64,000 nt of DNA from Spiribacter roseus (GCF_002813635.1 NZ_CP016382.1:744001-808000), one strand, 5' to 3'; positions 1 to 9,192 are shown, numbered from the stretch's first letter. The notes: generated by a model not told the origin, from the sequence alone. Program-made: numbers and translations.

Positions 1-2859
1 CACACGGGCGCTCTCCAGTGCCGCGGCGCGCAGGCCATGGCCCTCATCCCGCAGCTGGTTGGCGAACTCCACCAGCAGGATGCCGTTTTTGGCCATCAGC
101 CCGATCAGCAGGATCAATCCGATCTGCGAGTAGACGTTGATGGAGGTGCCGCTCAGCACCAGCGCGAACACGGCGGCGGCGAGACCGAAGGGGACGGTCA
201 GCATTACCACCAGCGCGCTCATCAGGCTCTCGAACTGCGCGGCCAGCACCAGCAGCACGATCAGCAGCGCCAGCGCGTAGGTGATCATGACTTCCTGACG
301 GGTTTCCTCGAGGGTTTCGGCCTCGCCCCGGGTGATCAGCCCGATGCCCGGCGGCAGCGTCTCGTCGGCCAGCGCGCGCAGGTCGGACACCGCCGCCTGC
401 AGCGGATAGCCATCCTCCACGGCCAGATCGATACTCACCGCGCGCCGTTGCGCCTCCCGGTCGAGCTCGGCGGCAACGCCTTCCTCGCGCAGGCTCACGA
501 GCGATGACAGGGCGACGAAGTGACCGTCCTCGGAGCGGATGCGCAGATTGCCGAGATCGGCGGGTTCGTTGACGCGGCCGCTGGTGGATTCAAGGCGCAG
601 CGGGATGGCGCGGTCGTCGATGTTGAGGTCGGTGATCTCAAGGCCGTTGATCATCGCCTCCAGCGTGGCCGCAAGGTCTTCAACGGGCACGTTCAGGGAC
701 TCGGCGCGCTCGCGGTTGATGTCCACCCGCACCTGCGGCTGGGTGGGCGAGTAATCGATGCGCCCCTGGCCCAGGCCGTCCACGTCGTCCTCGACCGCGC
801 GGCTGAACGCCTGCGCCGCGGCGTAGAGGCGCTCGTAATCACTGCCGAGCAGCGAGACCTCGAGCCCGCTGCCGACCCCGCGCAGGCCGAGGCTGTTGGG
901 GCTGCCGACGCGGATATTGACGCCGGGCAGATCGGCCAGTGCGGCCCGGGCGTCGGCGGCGATGACCTGTTCGCTGCGTTCACGCGCCGACCAGGGCGCC
1001 AACGGGGCGACGATGAGGATGCGGTTGGGGTCCCAGCGCCCGGCAATGGTGAAAAGCCGGGTTACCTCGCCGCGCTCGAGCAGCGGCTGCAGGCGCTCCT
1101 GCATGCGCCAGGCCTGGTCCTGACTGTATTTGAGCCCGGCGCCGTCGGGGCCATTGCCCACCACATAGATCAGTCCGCGGTCCTCTTCGGGCAGCAGGGT
1201 CTGATCGATGCGGGTGAACTGCTGGATCGCCAGTCCCAGCACCAGCAGCGCCACCGCTCCCATGAGCCACGGGTGGGCGAGGGCACGGCCCAGACTGGCG
1301 GCATAGAAGTCAGCGATGCTGCGGCCCAGGCGGCGCAGGCGGCGGGTGCCCGCGCCCCCGCCCGATGCCCCGGCGCTGCCATCGTCCGGGCGCAGGAATC
1401 GCGCGGCGAGGGCCGGGACCAGTGACAGGGCGATGAACGATGACAGGGTGACCGCCACCGCCAGCACCACACCGAATTCCCTGAACAGGCGCCCGGCGGT
1501 GCTCGGCAGCAGCGAGATGGGCACAAACACCGCCACCAGCACGGCGGTGGTGGCGATGACCGCAAAAAAGACCTGATGGGTGCCCAGCAGGGCGGCCGCG
1601 CCGGCGCCGAGGCCCATGCGCTGGCGGCGCTGGATGTTTTCGAGCACGACGATGGCGTCGTCCACCACCAGCCCCGTCGCCAGCACCAGCGCCAGGAGGG
1701 TGAGCAGGTTGATGGAAAAGCCCAGCAGCCAGATCGCGGCGACCGTCCCGGTGAGCGCCAGTGGGATGGTGATGGCCGGGATGAGCGTGGCGCGCGGCGA
1801 GCCGATGAAAAGCCAGATCGTGGCGATGACGATCAGTGTGGCCGCGGCCAGCGTGATGAGCACCTCGGTGATGGCCCCGCGGATGAATACGGCGTCATCC
1901 GAGGTCTTGACCACCTCGACCGCGTCGAATCGACGGTTGAGCTCGGCGATCGCCGCGTCCGCGGCGGCACTGATCTCGAGGGTATTGGACTGGGCCTGGC
2001 GCACGATGCCAAGCCCGAGGATCGGCTCGCCATTGAGCTGCACCTGGCTGCGCGCGTCGGCCGGCGAGAAGAACACGTTGGCCACATCGCCCAGTCGAAG
2101 CCCCGGGGCGAGGGTAAGGGCGGCGACCCGTTCCGGCGTCTCGAGCACGGCATTGGCGCGCACCCGCAGCTCCAGCTCAGAGGCCCGGAAACTGCCGGCG
2201 GGAATGTCCAGGTCGGCCTGCTCGAGGCGCGTTCGCAGCGACTCGATGGTCAGGCCATGGGCGGTGAGGCGCAGCGGATCCACCGCCACGCGCAGCTGCC
2301 GCTGGCGATCGCCGTAGAGGCGCACATCGGCCACGCCCGGGAGCGAGATCAGCGCCGGGATGATGTCGTTTTCGACCCGGCGGGTGAGGGCGTCGAGGCT
2401 CAGACCGTCCCCCCGCGCGGCGACCCGCACGACGGGACTGGCGTCCTGATCGGCTTTAATGACGTTCACCTGCTCGACGTTGTCGGGCAGATTGCGCTCA
2501 ATGCGACTCACGGCCTCGCGGATGTCCGCGGCGGCACTGTCGAGATCGGCGTCGGCGCTGAACTCGACCACCACCCGGGTGCTGCTCTCCTCGCTGGAGG
2601 CGCTGATCCGGCGCACACCCGAGACGCGGGCGACGGCCCCCTCGATCTCACGGGTCACCTCGGCGTCCATGGTCTCGGGCGCGGCCCCCGGGTACTGGGC
2701 GCTGACGGTGATGCGCGGGCGGTCGACATCCGGCAGTTCGCGCACCTCAACGCCCAGCAGTGCGGCGATGCCGGCAATCGCGATAATCAGGTTGATTACC
2801 GCCACCAGCACCGGGCGACGGATGCCGAGGGCGGGCAGGCCGCGGGGCGATTCCCTCAT
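1..2859 (-). CDS. RND efflux transporter permease (AcrB/HAE1-type), 3' end beyond window
   Basis: Proton-driven inner-membrane pump subunit that exports hydrophobic compounds with a periplasmic adaptor and an outer-membrane channel. Reading from the ATG at 2859, the frame is open for 953 codons to the window edge. The family runs to about 1,020-1,050 residues, so only the last part is missing. The N-terminus has the usual first membrane segment (PVLVAVINLIIAIAGIAAL). The intramembrane acidic pair is present in VVDDAIVVLENI, and the later helix GLMAKNGILLVEFA carries the proton-relay lysine. The start overlaps the adaptor stop in an ATGA, so the two are translationally coupled. Substrate cannot be predicted, and no outer-membrane factor gene is seen here. 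Confidence 0.93.
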   Translation of the reverse strand, partial: MRESPRGLPALGIRRPVLVAVINLIIAIAGIAALLGVEVRELPDVDRPRITVSAQYPGAAPETMDAEVTREIEGAVARVSGVRRISASSEESSTRVVVEFSADADLDSAAADIREAVSRIERNLPDNVEQVNVIKADQDASPVVRVAARGDGLSLDALTRRVENDIIPALISLPGVADVRLYGDRQRQLRVAVDPLRLTAHGLTIESLRTRLEQADLDIPAGSFRASELELRVRANAVLETPERVAALTLAPGLRLGDVANVFFSPADARSQVQLNGEPILGLGIVRQAQSNTLEISAAADAAIAELNRRFDAVEVVKTSDDAVFIRGAITEVLITLAAATLIVIATIWLFIGSPRATLIPAITIPLALTGTVAAIWLLGFSINLLTLLALVLATGLVVDDAIVVLENIQRRQRMGLGAGAAALLGTHQVFFAVIATTAVLVAVFVPISLLPSTAGRLFREFGVVLAVAVTLSSFIALSLVPALAARFLRPDDGSAGASGGGAGTRRLRRLGRSIADFYAASLGRALAHPWLMGAVALLVLGLAIQQFTRIDQTLLPEEDRGLIYVVGNGPDGAGLKYSQDQAWRMQERLQPLLERGEVTRLFTIAGRWDPNRILIVAPLAPWSARERSEQVIAADARAALADLPGVNIRVGSPNSLGLRGVGSGLEVSLLGSDYERLYAAAQAFSRAVEDDVDGLGQGRIDYSPTQPQVRVDINRERAESLNVPVEDLAATLEAMINGLEITDLNIDDRAIPLRLESTSGRVNEPADLGNLRIRSEDGHFVALSSLVSLREEGVAAELDREAQRRAVSIDLAVEDGYPLQAAVSDLRALADETLPPGIGLITRGEAETLEETRQEVMITYALALLIVLLVLAAQFESLMSALVVMLTVPFGLAAAVFALVLSGTSINVYSQIGLILLIGLMAKNGILLVEFANQLRDEGHGLRAAALESARV

Positions 2860-3926
2860 TGCGCCGGGGCGTCCCGGACCGCGTCGATGCGCGGATAATC
2901 ATCAAGCGTGGCGGGGTCGATGATCCGCACCTCGATGCCCGGGCGCATCCGCTGAGCACCCTCGCTGACGACGTCATCGCCGATCTCGAGTGGGCCGTCC
3001 ACCAGTACCTGATCGGCCTGGCGCGCGACCAGCGTCACGTTCACGCGCTCGGCGGTGCCCGCCTCGACGCGCCAGACGTAGGCGCCGTTATCCCCCCACT
3101 GCAGGGCGGTGGCCGGGATTGAGGCGTGGCGCGGGCCGGCTAGCTCGCGGGTGATGCGAAAGCGCATGCCCGGTCGAAAGCGGTCATCGCGGTTATCCAG
3201 TCGCGCCTCGAGCTGGAATGTGCCGGTATCGCGGTCGATGCGGCTGTCGATGGCCTGGATGGTTGCGCTGACCGGGCTCTCGGGCCGGGCCCAGGCGGTC
3301 AGGGTGATGCGGTCGCCGACGGCCAGCTGGCCGTGGTAGTGGCCCGCGAGCCGGAAGCGCACCCGCAGGGTCTGGCGGTCATCCAGCGTGGTGATGGGCG
3401 TGTCGGGATCGACGCGCTGGCCCACCTCCAGATCGGTCAGGCCAAGATGCCCCGCAAAGGGCGCCTGACGGGAGCGGTCAGCCAGGTCGAGTTGCGCCTG
3501 TTCGCGGGTCAGGCGGGCGATCTCGACCTCGCGGCGGACGTTTTCCAGGGTGGTCGGCGAGAAGGTGCCCGCGCCCTTGCCGGATTCGTAACGCTCGAGG
3601 CGGTTGCGGGCATCCCGCAGCTCGGCGCTCGCGCGCTCAAGCGCGTTCCGTGCCTGAGCGGACTCGAGCTCGACCAGTGTCTCACCGGCTTCCACCCGCT
3701 CACCGGCGGCGACGTTGAGGCGGGTCACGATGCCGGTGCTCTCAGGGTAGAGCGTCACCGAGCGGGCGGCGCGCGCCTCGCCCACCGCCTCGATGCGGTC
3801 ACGCTGCTGGCCGGCCTCGACCGCGCTCAGGCGCACCGGTGCCGCATCGGACTGGGCCCACGCCACGGCGGGTAGCATCATGAGGCAGACAGTCAGTCGG
3901 CCGAAAATCCGGGGGATTGCGTTCAT
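2856..3926 (-). CDS. RND efflux periplasmic adaptor (membrane fusion protein)
   Basis: HlyD/AcrA-type adaptor of 356 residues that bridges the RND pump to the outer membrane. A Sec signal peptide is visible (hydrophobic LTVCLMMLPAVAWA, then QSDAAP) and there is no lipobox cysteine, so it is probably soluble or held by the complex. Next come a split lipoyl-like half-domain (LYPESTGIVTRLNVAAGERV), a short coiled-coil hairpin rich in Ala, Arg and Glu (about residues 85-140), the second half-domain (APFAGHLGLTDLEVGQ) and beta-barrel regions. It is the first gene of the operon, followed directly by the permease through a 4-bp overlap. The start codon lies six bases after a TACCCT hexamer with no Shine-Dalgarno sequence, so the message may be leaderless. 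Confidence 0.92.
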   Translation of the reverse strand: MNAIPRIFGRLTVCLMMLPAVAWAQSDAAPVRLSAVEAGQQRDRIEAVGEARAARSVTLYPESTGIVTRLNVAAGERVEAGETLVELESAQARNALERASAELRDARNRLERYESGKGAGTFSPTTLENVRREVEIARLTREQAQLDLADRSRQAPFAGHLGLTDLEVGQRVDPDTPITTLDDRQTLRVRFRLAGHYHGQLAVGDRITLTAWARPESPVSATIQAIDSRIDRDTGTFQLEARLDNRDDRFRPGMRFRITRELAGPRHASIPATALQWGDNGAYVWRVEAGTAERVNVTLVARQADQVLVDGPLEIGDDVVSEGAQRMRPGIEVRIIDPATLDDYPRIDAVRDAPAQ

Positions 3927-3932
3927 TCAATG

Positions 3933-3938
3933 AGGGTA
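3933..3938 (-). promoter_or_regulatory. Candidate -10 box of the RND adaptor operon (leaderless geometry)
   Basis: Minus-strand TACCCT ends exactly six bases (CATTGA) before the ATG at 3926. At normal -10 to +1 spacing transcription would start at the A of the ATG. No convincing -35 element is visible. Assigned from geometry shared with six other genes in this window. Confidence 0.4.
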
Positions 3939-3976
3939 TCGTGTCTTACGCGCTATTGCTGGCACGTCGACACAGA

Positions 3977-4009
3977 AAAAGGCCGCCGGTTCCGCACCGA
4001 CGGCCTTTT
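3977..4009 (-). terminator. Intrinsic terminator after the phasin gene
   Basis: Stem AAAAGGCCG (3977-3985) pairs with CGGCCTTTT (4001-4009), extended internally by CCGGT/ACCG. On the minus strand the hairpin is followed by TTTTTCTG. It lies 25 bases beyond the phasin stop codon and in front of the RND adaptor, separating the two minus-strand units. Confidence 0.85.
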
Positions 4010-4033
4010 GATCCGTTGCGACGGCGATCGACC

Positions 4034-4402
4034 TTACTTGGTCGACTTGGTGGCCGCCTCGGACGCCGACTTGACGTTGGTCTCGACGAGCTTGCGGGCT
4101 TCGTTGACGAAGTCCTGATTCATCGCGGCCACCTTCTCGGCATCATTTTTGGCGCGCTCGGTCATCTCACGGGCGACCTTCTGCTGCTCTTCAGCATAGG
4201 TCTTGAGCGCCTCGGTGTCCTTGACCTCGAGGGCCGCGCGGGCCTGCTGCATACCGATGTCGGTGTAGGTCTTCGCCGCTTCCATCTGCGCGTCGATCAT
4301 CTTCTCGGCATAGTCCATGGCCAGCTTGGCGTAGTCACGGGTCGGGCCCATGAAAAGCTTCTCGGCCTGGTCGTTCATCTTGTCAAAGTTGTCGTTCGCC
4401 AT
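4034..4402 (-). CDS. Phasin family protein
   Basis: Small 122-residue amphipathic helical protein of the phasin family, which coats polyhydroxyalkanoate granules and limits coalescence. It is rich in Ala, Glu and Lys and has no signal peptide or membrane segment. The body (MDYAEKMIDAQMEAAKTY, then EALKTYAEEQQKVAREMTER) has heptad-like spacing expected of a coiled coil. It ends in a Ser/Thr/Lys tail. The start ATG at 4402 has a GAGGAA ribosome site nine bases upstream. It has its own sigma-70 promoter, a palindromic operator and a terminator, so it is monocistronic and probably strongly regulated. No PHA synthase gene is in the window, so the granule role rests on the family. Confidence 0.85.
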   Translation of the reverse strand: MANDNFDKMNDQAEKLFMGPTRDYAKLAMDYAEKMIDAQMEAAKTYTDIGMQQARAALEVKDTEALKTYAEEQQKVAREMTERAKNDAEKVAAMNQDFVNEARKLVETNVKSASEAATKSTK

Positions 4403-4447
4403 GGTGTCGTTCCTCTGGTTGCCGTTTCAATCCAAGGCATTCTGGCC

Positions 4448-4493
4448 TTGTTGCAGTGCAATATAGCAATGCCTTTGGTGCATTGCAACAAAA
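4448..4493 (-). promoter_or_regulatory. Phasin promoter inside an inverted repeat (candidate PhaR-type operator)
   Basis: On the minus strand a -35 TTGCAA (4483-4488) and a -10 TATATT (4460-4465) are separated by 17 bp, a near-consensus sigma-70 promoter reading to the phasin gene. The promoter is framed by arms TTGTTGCAGTGCA (from about 4449) and TGCATTGCAACAA (to about 4492), inverted copies that match at 12 of 13 positions. Each arm holds a TTGCA-type core. TGC-rich sites over phasin promoters are a known feature of PHB-responsive PhaR repressors, but assigning PhaR here is inference. Confidence 0.65.
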
Positions 4494-4547
4494 ATTTTCG
4501 CAACGACGTTTGTTATCGTGCGCGCATTGCCATCAAAGGAACTATCA

Positions 4548-6467
4548 ATGCTGAGTGTCAACCGTTTCGGGCTGCTGGACTGGATCGCGGGGGCGCGGGA
4601 GGCGGTGACGGCGTGGGCCGTACAGCTTGCCGCGGAGCTGTCCGCGATGCCCGCCGCGATGGTCGCGGCGGCGACGCCGGAGAACGCCATCGCGGCGGGC
4701 CGCATCGCGCTGCTCGTTGTTCTGATGCTGGTGGTCAGGCGCCTGATTCGCGATCGTGGCGGGGCGCTGATTGAGCGGCTGGCGGACTGGCAACAGCGGG
4801 CCGCTCCGGGGCTGGGCCCGCTGCGGCGCCTGGTGGTGATCGCGCTGGTGATCGGCCTGCATGGCATCAAAGTAGCGCTGGTGGCCGCCGTCGGCTATGC
4901 CGCCATCGTCCTGGGCATCGCCACCGGCCCCGAGGCATCCGCCGTTGCCGGGCGGTTTGTGCTGGCGTTCGTGATCGCCGAGTCGCTGCGCCTGGTGGTG
5001 AATGCCTTTCTTGAACCCCGGGCCAGCGCGGCGCGTCTACTGCCGGTCGCCGATGCCGCGGCCCGGCGCTGGGAGGCACAGCTCTCGCGCCTGGTTCAGG
5101 TCGCCATCTATGGCCTGCTCTGGGTGACACCGACGCTCGCCAGCGTCGCCCCGGCGCTGGCCGGGCTGGCGCAGGCCATCATCACCGTGATCGTCCTGCT
5201 GGGCGTGCTCAAGGTGATCCGGGCGGCCCGCCGGCCGGTGCAGCAGTGGATGCTGGGTCGCGCCGCCCATCACCCGGGCAGTTTCTATGGCCCGGTGCTG
5301 GGGCCGTTGGCCGGCATCTGGCATGGGCTCGCCGGCGCTTTCGTCACCGCCTATGCCGTGCTGATCGTCACCGGGCCCGCCAGCGCGCTGATCTTTGTCA
5401 GCCAGGCCAGTGGGCTGAGCCTGCTGATCATTCTGGCGGCCGGCTTCATCGGCACGTCACTCGCGAGCCTGCGCCGGGTCGGGCGCTACCTGCCCCAGCG
5501 CCTGCGGGCGCGCCTGCCCATGCTCGCCGGGCGGATCGATGCCTGGGTGCCGCGGTTTGTGGGTGTCATCCACTGGCTTCTGGTGGCCGCGCTGGTGGGA
5601 TCACTGCTGGATATCTGGGGGGTCGTCGAGGTCGGTGACTGGCTGGGCACGCCCGGCGGTCAGACGCTGATCCACTCCATCGTCGCCCTGCTTGCCATTG
5701 GCATTCTTGCGGTCAGTGGCTGGCTGATCGCGGCCAGCTGGATCGAGGATCGGCTCAATCCCGATACCGGGACCGGCGAGCCGGGTGCCCGCGAGAAGAC
5801 GCTGCTGGCGCTGTTCCGCAATGCCGTGGCCATTGCCATTCTGGTGCTCGCGGGGATGGTCGCGCTCTCAGAGGTCGGTATTGATATCGGCCCACTGCTC
5901 GCCGGCGCCGGTGTCATCGGTCTGGCCATCGGGTTTGGCGCGCAGAAGCTCGTCCAGGACATCATCACCGGCGTGTTCATCCAGCTCGAGGACGCGATCC
6001 ATCAGGACGACTTCGTGACCGCCGCGGGGATCAGCGGCACGGTGGAGCGGCTGAGCATCCGCTCGCTCGGGTTGCGCGACCTCTCAGGCGTCCTGCATGT
6101 AGTGCCGTTTTCCTCGGTGGATACCGTCTCCAACTACACCCGCGACTTCGGCTATCACCTCGGTGAGTACGGGATGGCCTATCGTGAGAGCGTCGGCGAT
6201 GCCATCGATGCGCTGCACAGCGCCTACGCCCGGCTCCAGGCAATGCCGGAGATCGGCGCCGAGGTGACCGGCCCGCTGGAGGTCGACGGAGTCAGCGCGC
6301 TGGCGGACAGCGCCGTGCTGATCCGCGTGCGCATCCGCACCACCGCGGGCATGCAGTATGCCGTGGGCCGGGCCTACAACCGGTGTGTGAAAGAGCAGTT
6401 CGACGCCGCCGGCATCGAGATCCCCTATCCGCACCGCACGGTCTACTTCGGGGCGGGCGAGCAATGA
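4548..6467 (+). CDS. MscS-family mechanosensitive channel, long multi-helix type
   Basis: Membrane channel expected to release solutes during hypo-osmotic shock, fitting a bacterium that meets changing salinity. The protein is 639 residues. About the first 450 residues hold many hydrophobic helices with no periplasmic enzyme domain. The pore helix and MscS core follow at roughly residues 455-480 (AGVIGLAIGFGAQKLVQD), then the beta domain (GISGTVERLSIRSLGLRD, then VVPFSSVDTVSNYTRDFG) and a C-terminal alpha/beta domain. The start at 4548 was chosen because AAAGGA sits seven bases upstream. An in-frame GTG at 4518 would add ten residues but lacks a ribosome site. It overlaps the next gene by ATGA. 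Confidence 0.88.
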   Translation: MLSVNRFGLLDWIAGAREAVTAWAVQLAAELSAMPAAMVAAATPENAIAAGRIALLVVLMLVVRRLIRDRGGALIERLADWQQRAAPGLGPLRRLVVIALVIGLHGIKVALVAAVGYAAIVLGIATGPEASAVAGRFVLAFVIAESLRLVVNAFLEPRASAARLLPVADAAARRWEAQLSRLVQVAIYGLLWVTPTLASVAPALAGLAQAIITVIVLLGVLKVIRAARRPVQQWMLGRAAHHPGSFYGPVLGPLAGIWHGLAGAFVTAYAVLIVTGPASALIFVSQASGLSLLIILAAGFIGTSLASLRRVGRYLPQRLRARLPMLAGRIDAWVPRFVGVIHWLLVAALVGSLLDIWGVVEVGDWLGTPGGQTLIHSIVALLAIGILAVSGWLIAASWIEDRLNPDTGTGEPGAREKTLLALFRNAVAIAILVLAGMVALSEVGIDIGPLLAGAGVIGLAIGFGAQKLVQDIITGVFIQLEDAIHQDDFVTAAGISGTVERLSIRSLGLRDLSGVLHVVPFSSVDTVSNYTRDFGYHLGEYGMAYRESVGDAIDALHSAYARLQAMPEIGAEVTGPLEVDGVSALADSAVLIRVRIRTTAGMQYAVGRAYNRCVKEQFDAAGIEIPYPHRTVYFGAGEQ

Positions 6468-8464
6468 CCGACATCCGTATCGACGAAGATGTGCTCATCC
6501 CGATGAGTGACGGGGTCACGCTCTCGGCCCGGATCTGGCGGCCGCTGAGCGCCGATGCGCAACCCGTACCGGCGGTCCTCGAGACCATCCCCTACCGCAA
6601 GCGCGATCACACCCGCCCGCGTGATGAGACGCTGCATCGCTGGCTGGCCGAACGGGGCTATGCCAGCGTGCGGGTGGACATCCGTGGCAGTGGCGAGTCC
6701 GGTGGCGTGCTCGAAAACGAGTATCTGGCCCGTGAGCTCGAGGACGGCTACGCGCTCATCGAGTGGCTCGCCGCCCAACCCTGGTGTGACGGCGGGGTGG
6801 GGATGATCGGCATCTCCTGGGGAGGGTTCAACGGCCTGCAGATCGCCGCCATGCAGCCGCCCGCCCTCAAGGCCGTGGTGAGCGTCTGCGCCACCGATGA
6901 CCGCTACGCCGATGACATTCACACCATGGGCGGGTGCCTGCTGAGTGACAATCTGTCCTGGTCATCGGTGATGTTCGCGTTCAACAGCCTGCCGCCGGAT
7001 CCTCAGCTGAGGGGCCAGGGCTGGCGCTCAATCTGGCAGCAACGGCTCGAGGCCAATGCGCCCTGGCTGATGGAGTGGCTCGAACACCCGCAGCGCGATG
7101 ATTACTGGCGGCATGGCTCGGTGTGCGAAGACTATGCGGCGATCCGCTGCCCGGTGCTGGCGGTGAGTGGCTGGGCGGATGGTTATACGAATGCCGTGTT
7201 CCGTCTGCTGGCCAATCTCGAAGTGCCGTGTCAGGGCATCGTCGGCCCCTGGAGTCATCGCTATCCGCACCTCGGCGAGCCCGGCCCGGCGATCGGGTTT
7301 CAATCGCTGGTCACGGACTGGTGGGATCGCTGGCTGAAAGGCGAGCGCAACGGCGTCGATGAGGCGCCGCGGCTGCGCGCCTGGATCCAGGATGCCGACC
7401 CGCCGGCGACGGCCTATGGCGAGCGCCCCGGGCGCTGGGTGGCCGAGGCGCACTGGCCGACGCCCGCGGTGCAGGTCCGCACGCTCCACCCCCACGGCGA
7501 CGGGTCGCTGGCGCAGACGCCCGCCAACGACAGCGCCGGGCGCCTGCGCCTTGACTCGCCGCTGGGACTGGGGCTGTTCGCGGGCAAATGGTGCAGCTAC
7601 GCCGATGGACCGGACCTACCCGATGATCAGCGCAAGGAGATGAGCGGCGGGCTGGTGTTTGAGACCGAGCCCCTGGAGGCGCCACTGGAGCTGCTGGGCG
7701 CGCCCCGGCTGCGGATCCGCCTGCGCGCCGAACAGCCATGCGGCCAGATCATCGTGCGGCTCTGTGACACGGCGCCGGATGGCGCAACCACCCGGGTGAG
7801 CTATGGGGTGCTCAACCTGCGTCACCGCGAGGGCCACGATCGGCCGCAGGACCTGGTGGCGGGCAGTGACTATGACGTGAGTGTGCCGCTGAACCACCTC
7901 GGCCACCGGTTCGCCGTCGGTCATCGGCTGCAGATGGCGCTGTCGACGGCCTACTGGCCGCTCATCTGGCCCGAGCCCGAGGCCGGCCCGCTCTCGATCG
8001 ATCCCGCCGCGACGGGCCTCGAGCTGCCGGTGCGGGCGCCGACCGGCCCGGACCATTCGCCGGTGTTCCCAGCGGCGCCCGACTATGCCCCCCTGCGCGC
8101 CGTCCAGCGGGTCGCTCCCACGCAGGCCTGGCGGGTGCATCACGAACTGGGCGGCAACGCGGCGAGCCTCGAGGTGATCCAGGACAATGGCACGCGCACG
8201 CTGGAGGACGTCGATCTGACCCTGGGTGACGCGACCCGCGAGGTCTATCACCAGGTGGAAGGCGATCCGGCCCGGGTCAGTGGCGAGGTGGTGGCCGACT
8301 TTCAGCTCGGCCGCGGTGACTGGCAGGTCGCCACGCGGACCCGGACCCGGCTCGAGGCCGACGCCGAGGCCTTTTATCTGAGCGCCGAGCTGGATGCCTG
8401 GGAGTCGGACCGCCGGGTGTTCTCGCGCAACTGGCAGCGGCGGATTCCGCGTCGCGACGGCTAA
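6464..8464 (+). CDS. CocE/NonD family alpha/beta hydrolase (S15-like)
   Basis: Predicted serine hydrolase of the cocaine-esterase / X-Pro dipeptidyl-peptidase superfamily, 666 residues. The N-terminal hydrolase domain starts VLIPMSDGVTLSARIWRP. Its nucleophile elbow is GISWGG (about residues 116-121), and a likely catalytic His lies in GPWSHRYPH near residue 263. The C-terminal half is the jelly-roll PepX_C domain (LELLGAPRLRIRLRA onward). No signal peptide is visible, so it is cytosolic. The ATG at 6464 overlaps the channel gene's TGA. Longer in-frame starts would run backward inside that gene and were rejected. Substrate is unknown; acyl esters or glutaryl-type amides are known for relatives. 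Confidence 0.85.
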   Translation: MTDIRIDEDVLIPMSDGVTLSARIWRPLSADAQPVPAVLETIPYRKRDHTRPRDETLHRWLAERGYASVRVDIRGSGESGGVLENEYLARELEDGYALIEWLAAQPWCDGGVGMIGISWGGFNGLQIAAMQPPALKAVVSVCATDDRYADDIHTMGGCLLSDNLSWSSVMFAFNSLPPDPQLRGQGWRSIWQQRLEANAPWLMEWLEHPQRDDYWRHGSVCEDYAAIRCPVLAVSGWADGYTNAVFRLLANLEVPCQGIVGPWSHRYPHLGEPGPAIGFQSLVTDWWDRWLKGERNGVDEAPRLRAWIQDADPPATAYGERPGRWVAEAHWPTPAVQVRTLHPHGDGSLAQTPANDSAGRLRLDSPLGLGLFAGKWCSYADGPDLPDDQRKEMSGGLVFETEPLEAPLELLGAPRLRIRLRAEQPCGQIIVRLCDTAPDGATTRVSYGVLNLRHREGHDRPQDLVAGSDYDVSVPLNHLGHRFAVGHRLQMALSTAYWPLIWPEPEAGPLSIDPAATGLELPVRAPTGPDHSPVFPAAPDYAPLRAVQRVAPTQAWRVHHELGGNAASLEVIQDNGTRTLEDVDLTLGDATREVYHQVEGDPARVSGEVVADFQLGRGDWQVATRTRTRLEADAEAFYLSAELDAWESDRRVFSRNWQRRIPRRDG

Positions 8465-9162
8465 TCGCGCCCGCTGTCCTCAAGCGGCGTGACGGCGATC
8501 ACCCGCGCGCCGGCGTCGGTGACCGTCCAGCGCACTTCATGGCCTGACAGGCGCATGCCATAGCGGCTGCGCCCGCGCTGCTGGTGGTAGGCCGGTCGCG
8601 GATCCGCCGCCAGAGTCTGCTCGATCAGCGCACCGAGGTGCGCCGGGGCGTTCGCCAGCGCCGCCCGTGCCTCGGCCTGCCACTCCACCACCAACCCAGG
8701 GCCCGTCTCACCCAGGCCCGCCGGTGGCCGGGCGTCGGGCAGTGACTCGATGGCGGGCAGGTAGGGCTTGATATCGAAAATCGGGGTGCCGTCCATCAGG
8801 TCACAGCCCCGCAGGGCGAGCCCCCGACCGGGTGGGCTCAGCAATGCCTCGATGCGCGCCAGCGACAGACCCAGCCCGTTGGGCCGGAACGGCGAGCGCG
8901 TCGCGAACACCCCAAGGCGTTGATTGCCGCCCAGCCGGGGAGGGCGGACCGTCGGTCGCCAGGGTCCCGGGCTGATGGCATGGAAGCCGAACACCAGCCA
9001 GCAGTGCGAGCAGGTCTCGAGGCCGCGCAGCGCGCTGGCGTCGTTGTAAGGCGGCTCGAGGCGCAGCTCGGCGCGCGCGGCGGGGACCAGACCGGGCTGA
9101 CGCGGCGTGCCGAAGCGGCCCTCGAAATCACTGCGCAGATAGGCGATGGGGTGGATATCCAT
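8461..9162 (-). CDS. trmO: tRNA (N6-threonylcarbamoyladenosine37-N6)-methyltransferase, TrmO/TsaA-like
   Basis: SAM-dependent enzyme of the TrmO (UPF0066/YaeB) family that methylates t6A37 in tRNAs reading ACY codons. The 233 residues match the E. coli length. The family hallmarks are the N-terminal beta-barrel segment IAYLRSDFEGRFGTPRQPG, then LVFGFH and ATRSPFRPNGLGLS, then LMDGTPIFDIKPYLP. A shorter C-terminal domain ends RYGMRLSGHEVRWTV. The start at 9162 (MDIHPIAYL) is preceded by TATCCT six bases away with no ribosome site. The gene diverges from cysM with only 30 bp between the two start codons. Its stop shares CTAA with the stop of the convergent hydrolase gene. Confidence 0.9.
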   Translation of the reverse strand: MDIHPIAYLRSDFEGRFGTPRQPGLVPAARAELRLEPPYNDASALRGLETCSHCWLVFGFHAISPGPWRPTVRPPRLGGNQRLGVFATRSPFRPNGLGLSLARIEALLSPPGRGLALRGCDLMDGTPIFDIKPYLPAIESLPDARPPAGLGETGPGLVVEWQAEARAALANAPAHLGALIEQTLAADPRPAYHQQRGRSRYGMRLSGHEVRWTVTDAGARVIAVTPLEDSGRD

Positions 9163-9168
9163 GCGGCA

Positions 9169-9174
9169 AGGATA
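9169..9174 (-). promoter_or_regulatory. Candidate -10 box of trmO (leaderless geometry)
   Basis: Minus-strand TATCCT followed by TGCCGC and then the ATG at 9162. The six-base gap puts the expected transcription start on the start codon. It overlaps the control region of the divergent cysM. Confidence 0.45.
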
Positions 9175-9180
9175 CTGCGT

Positions 9181-9186
9181 TACAAT
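9181..9186 (+). promoter_or_regulatory. Candidate -10 box of cysM (leaderless geometry)
   Basis: TACAAT (5 of 6 to TATAAT) is followed by CCGGGC and the ATG at 9193. No Shine-Dalgarno sequence fits in the gap, so a leaderless message is the simplest reading. Confidence 0.5.
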
Positions 9187-9192
9187 CCGGGC

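Noticed and set aside
37..2923. Long plus-strand open frames opposite the RND pump genes
   Set aside because: They are rich in Ala, Arg, Gly and His with no family features, and lie exactly antisense to the clear permease frame. High GC at third positions keeps the opposite strand open.
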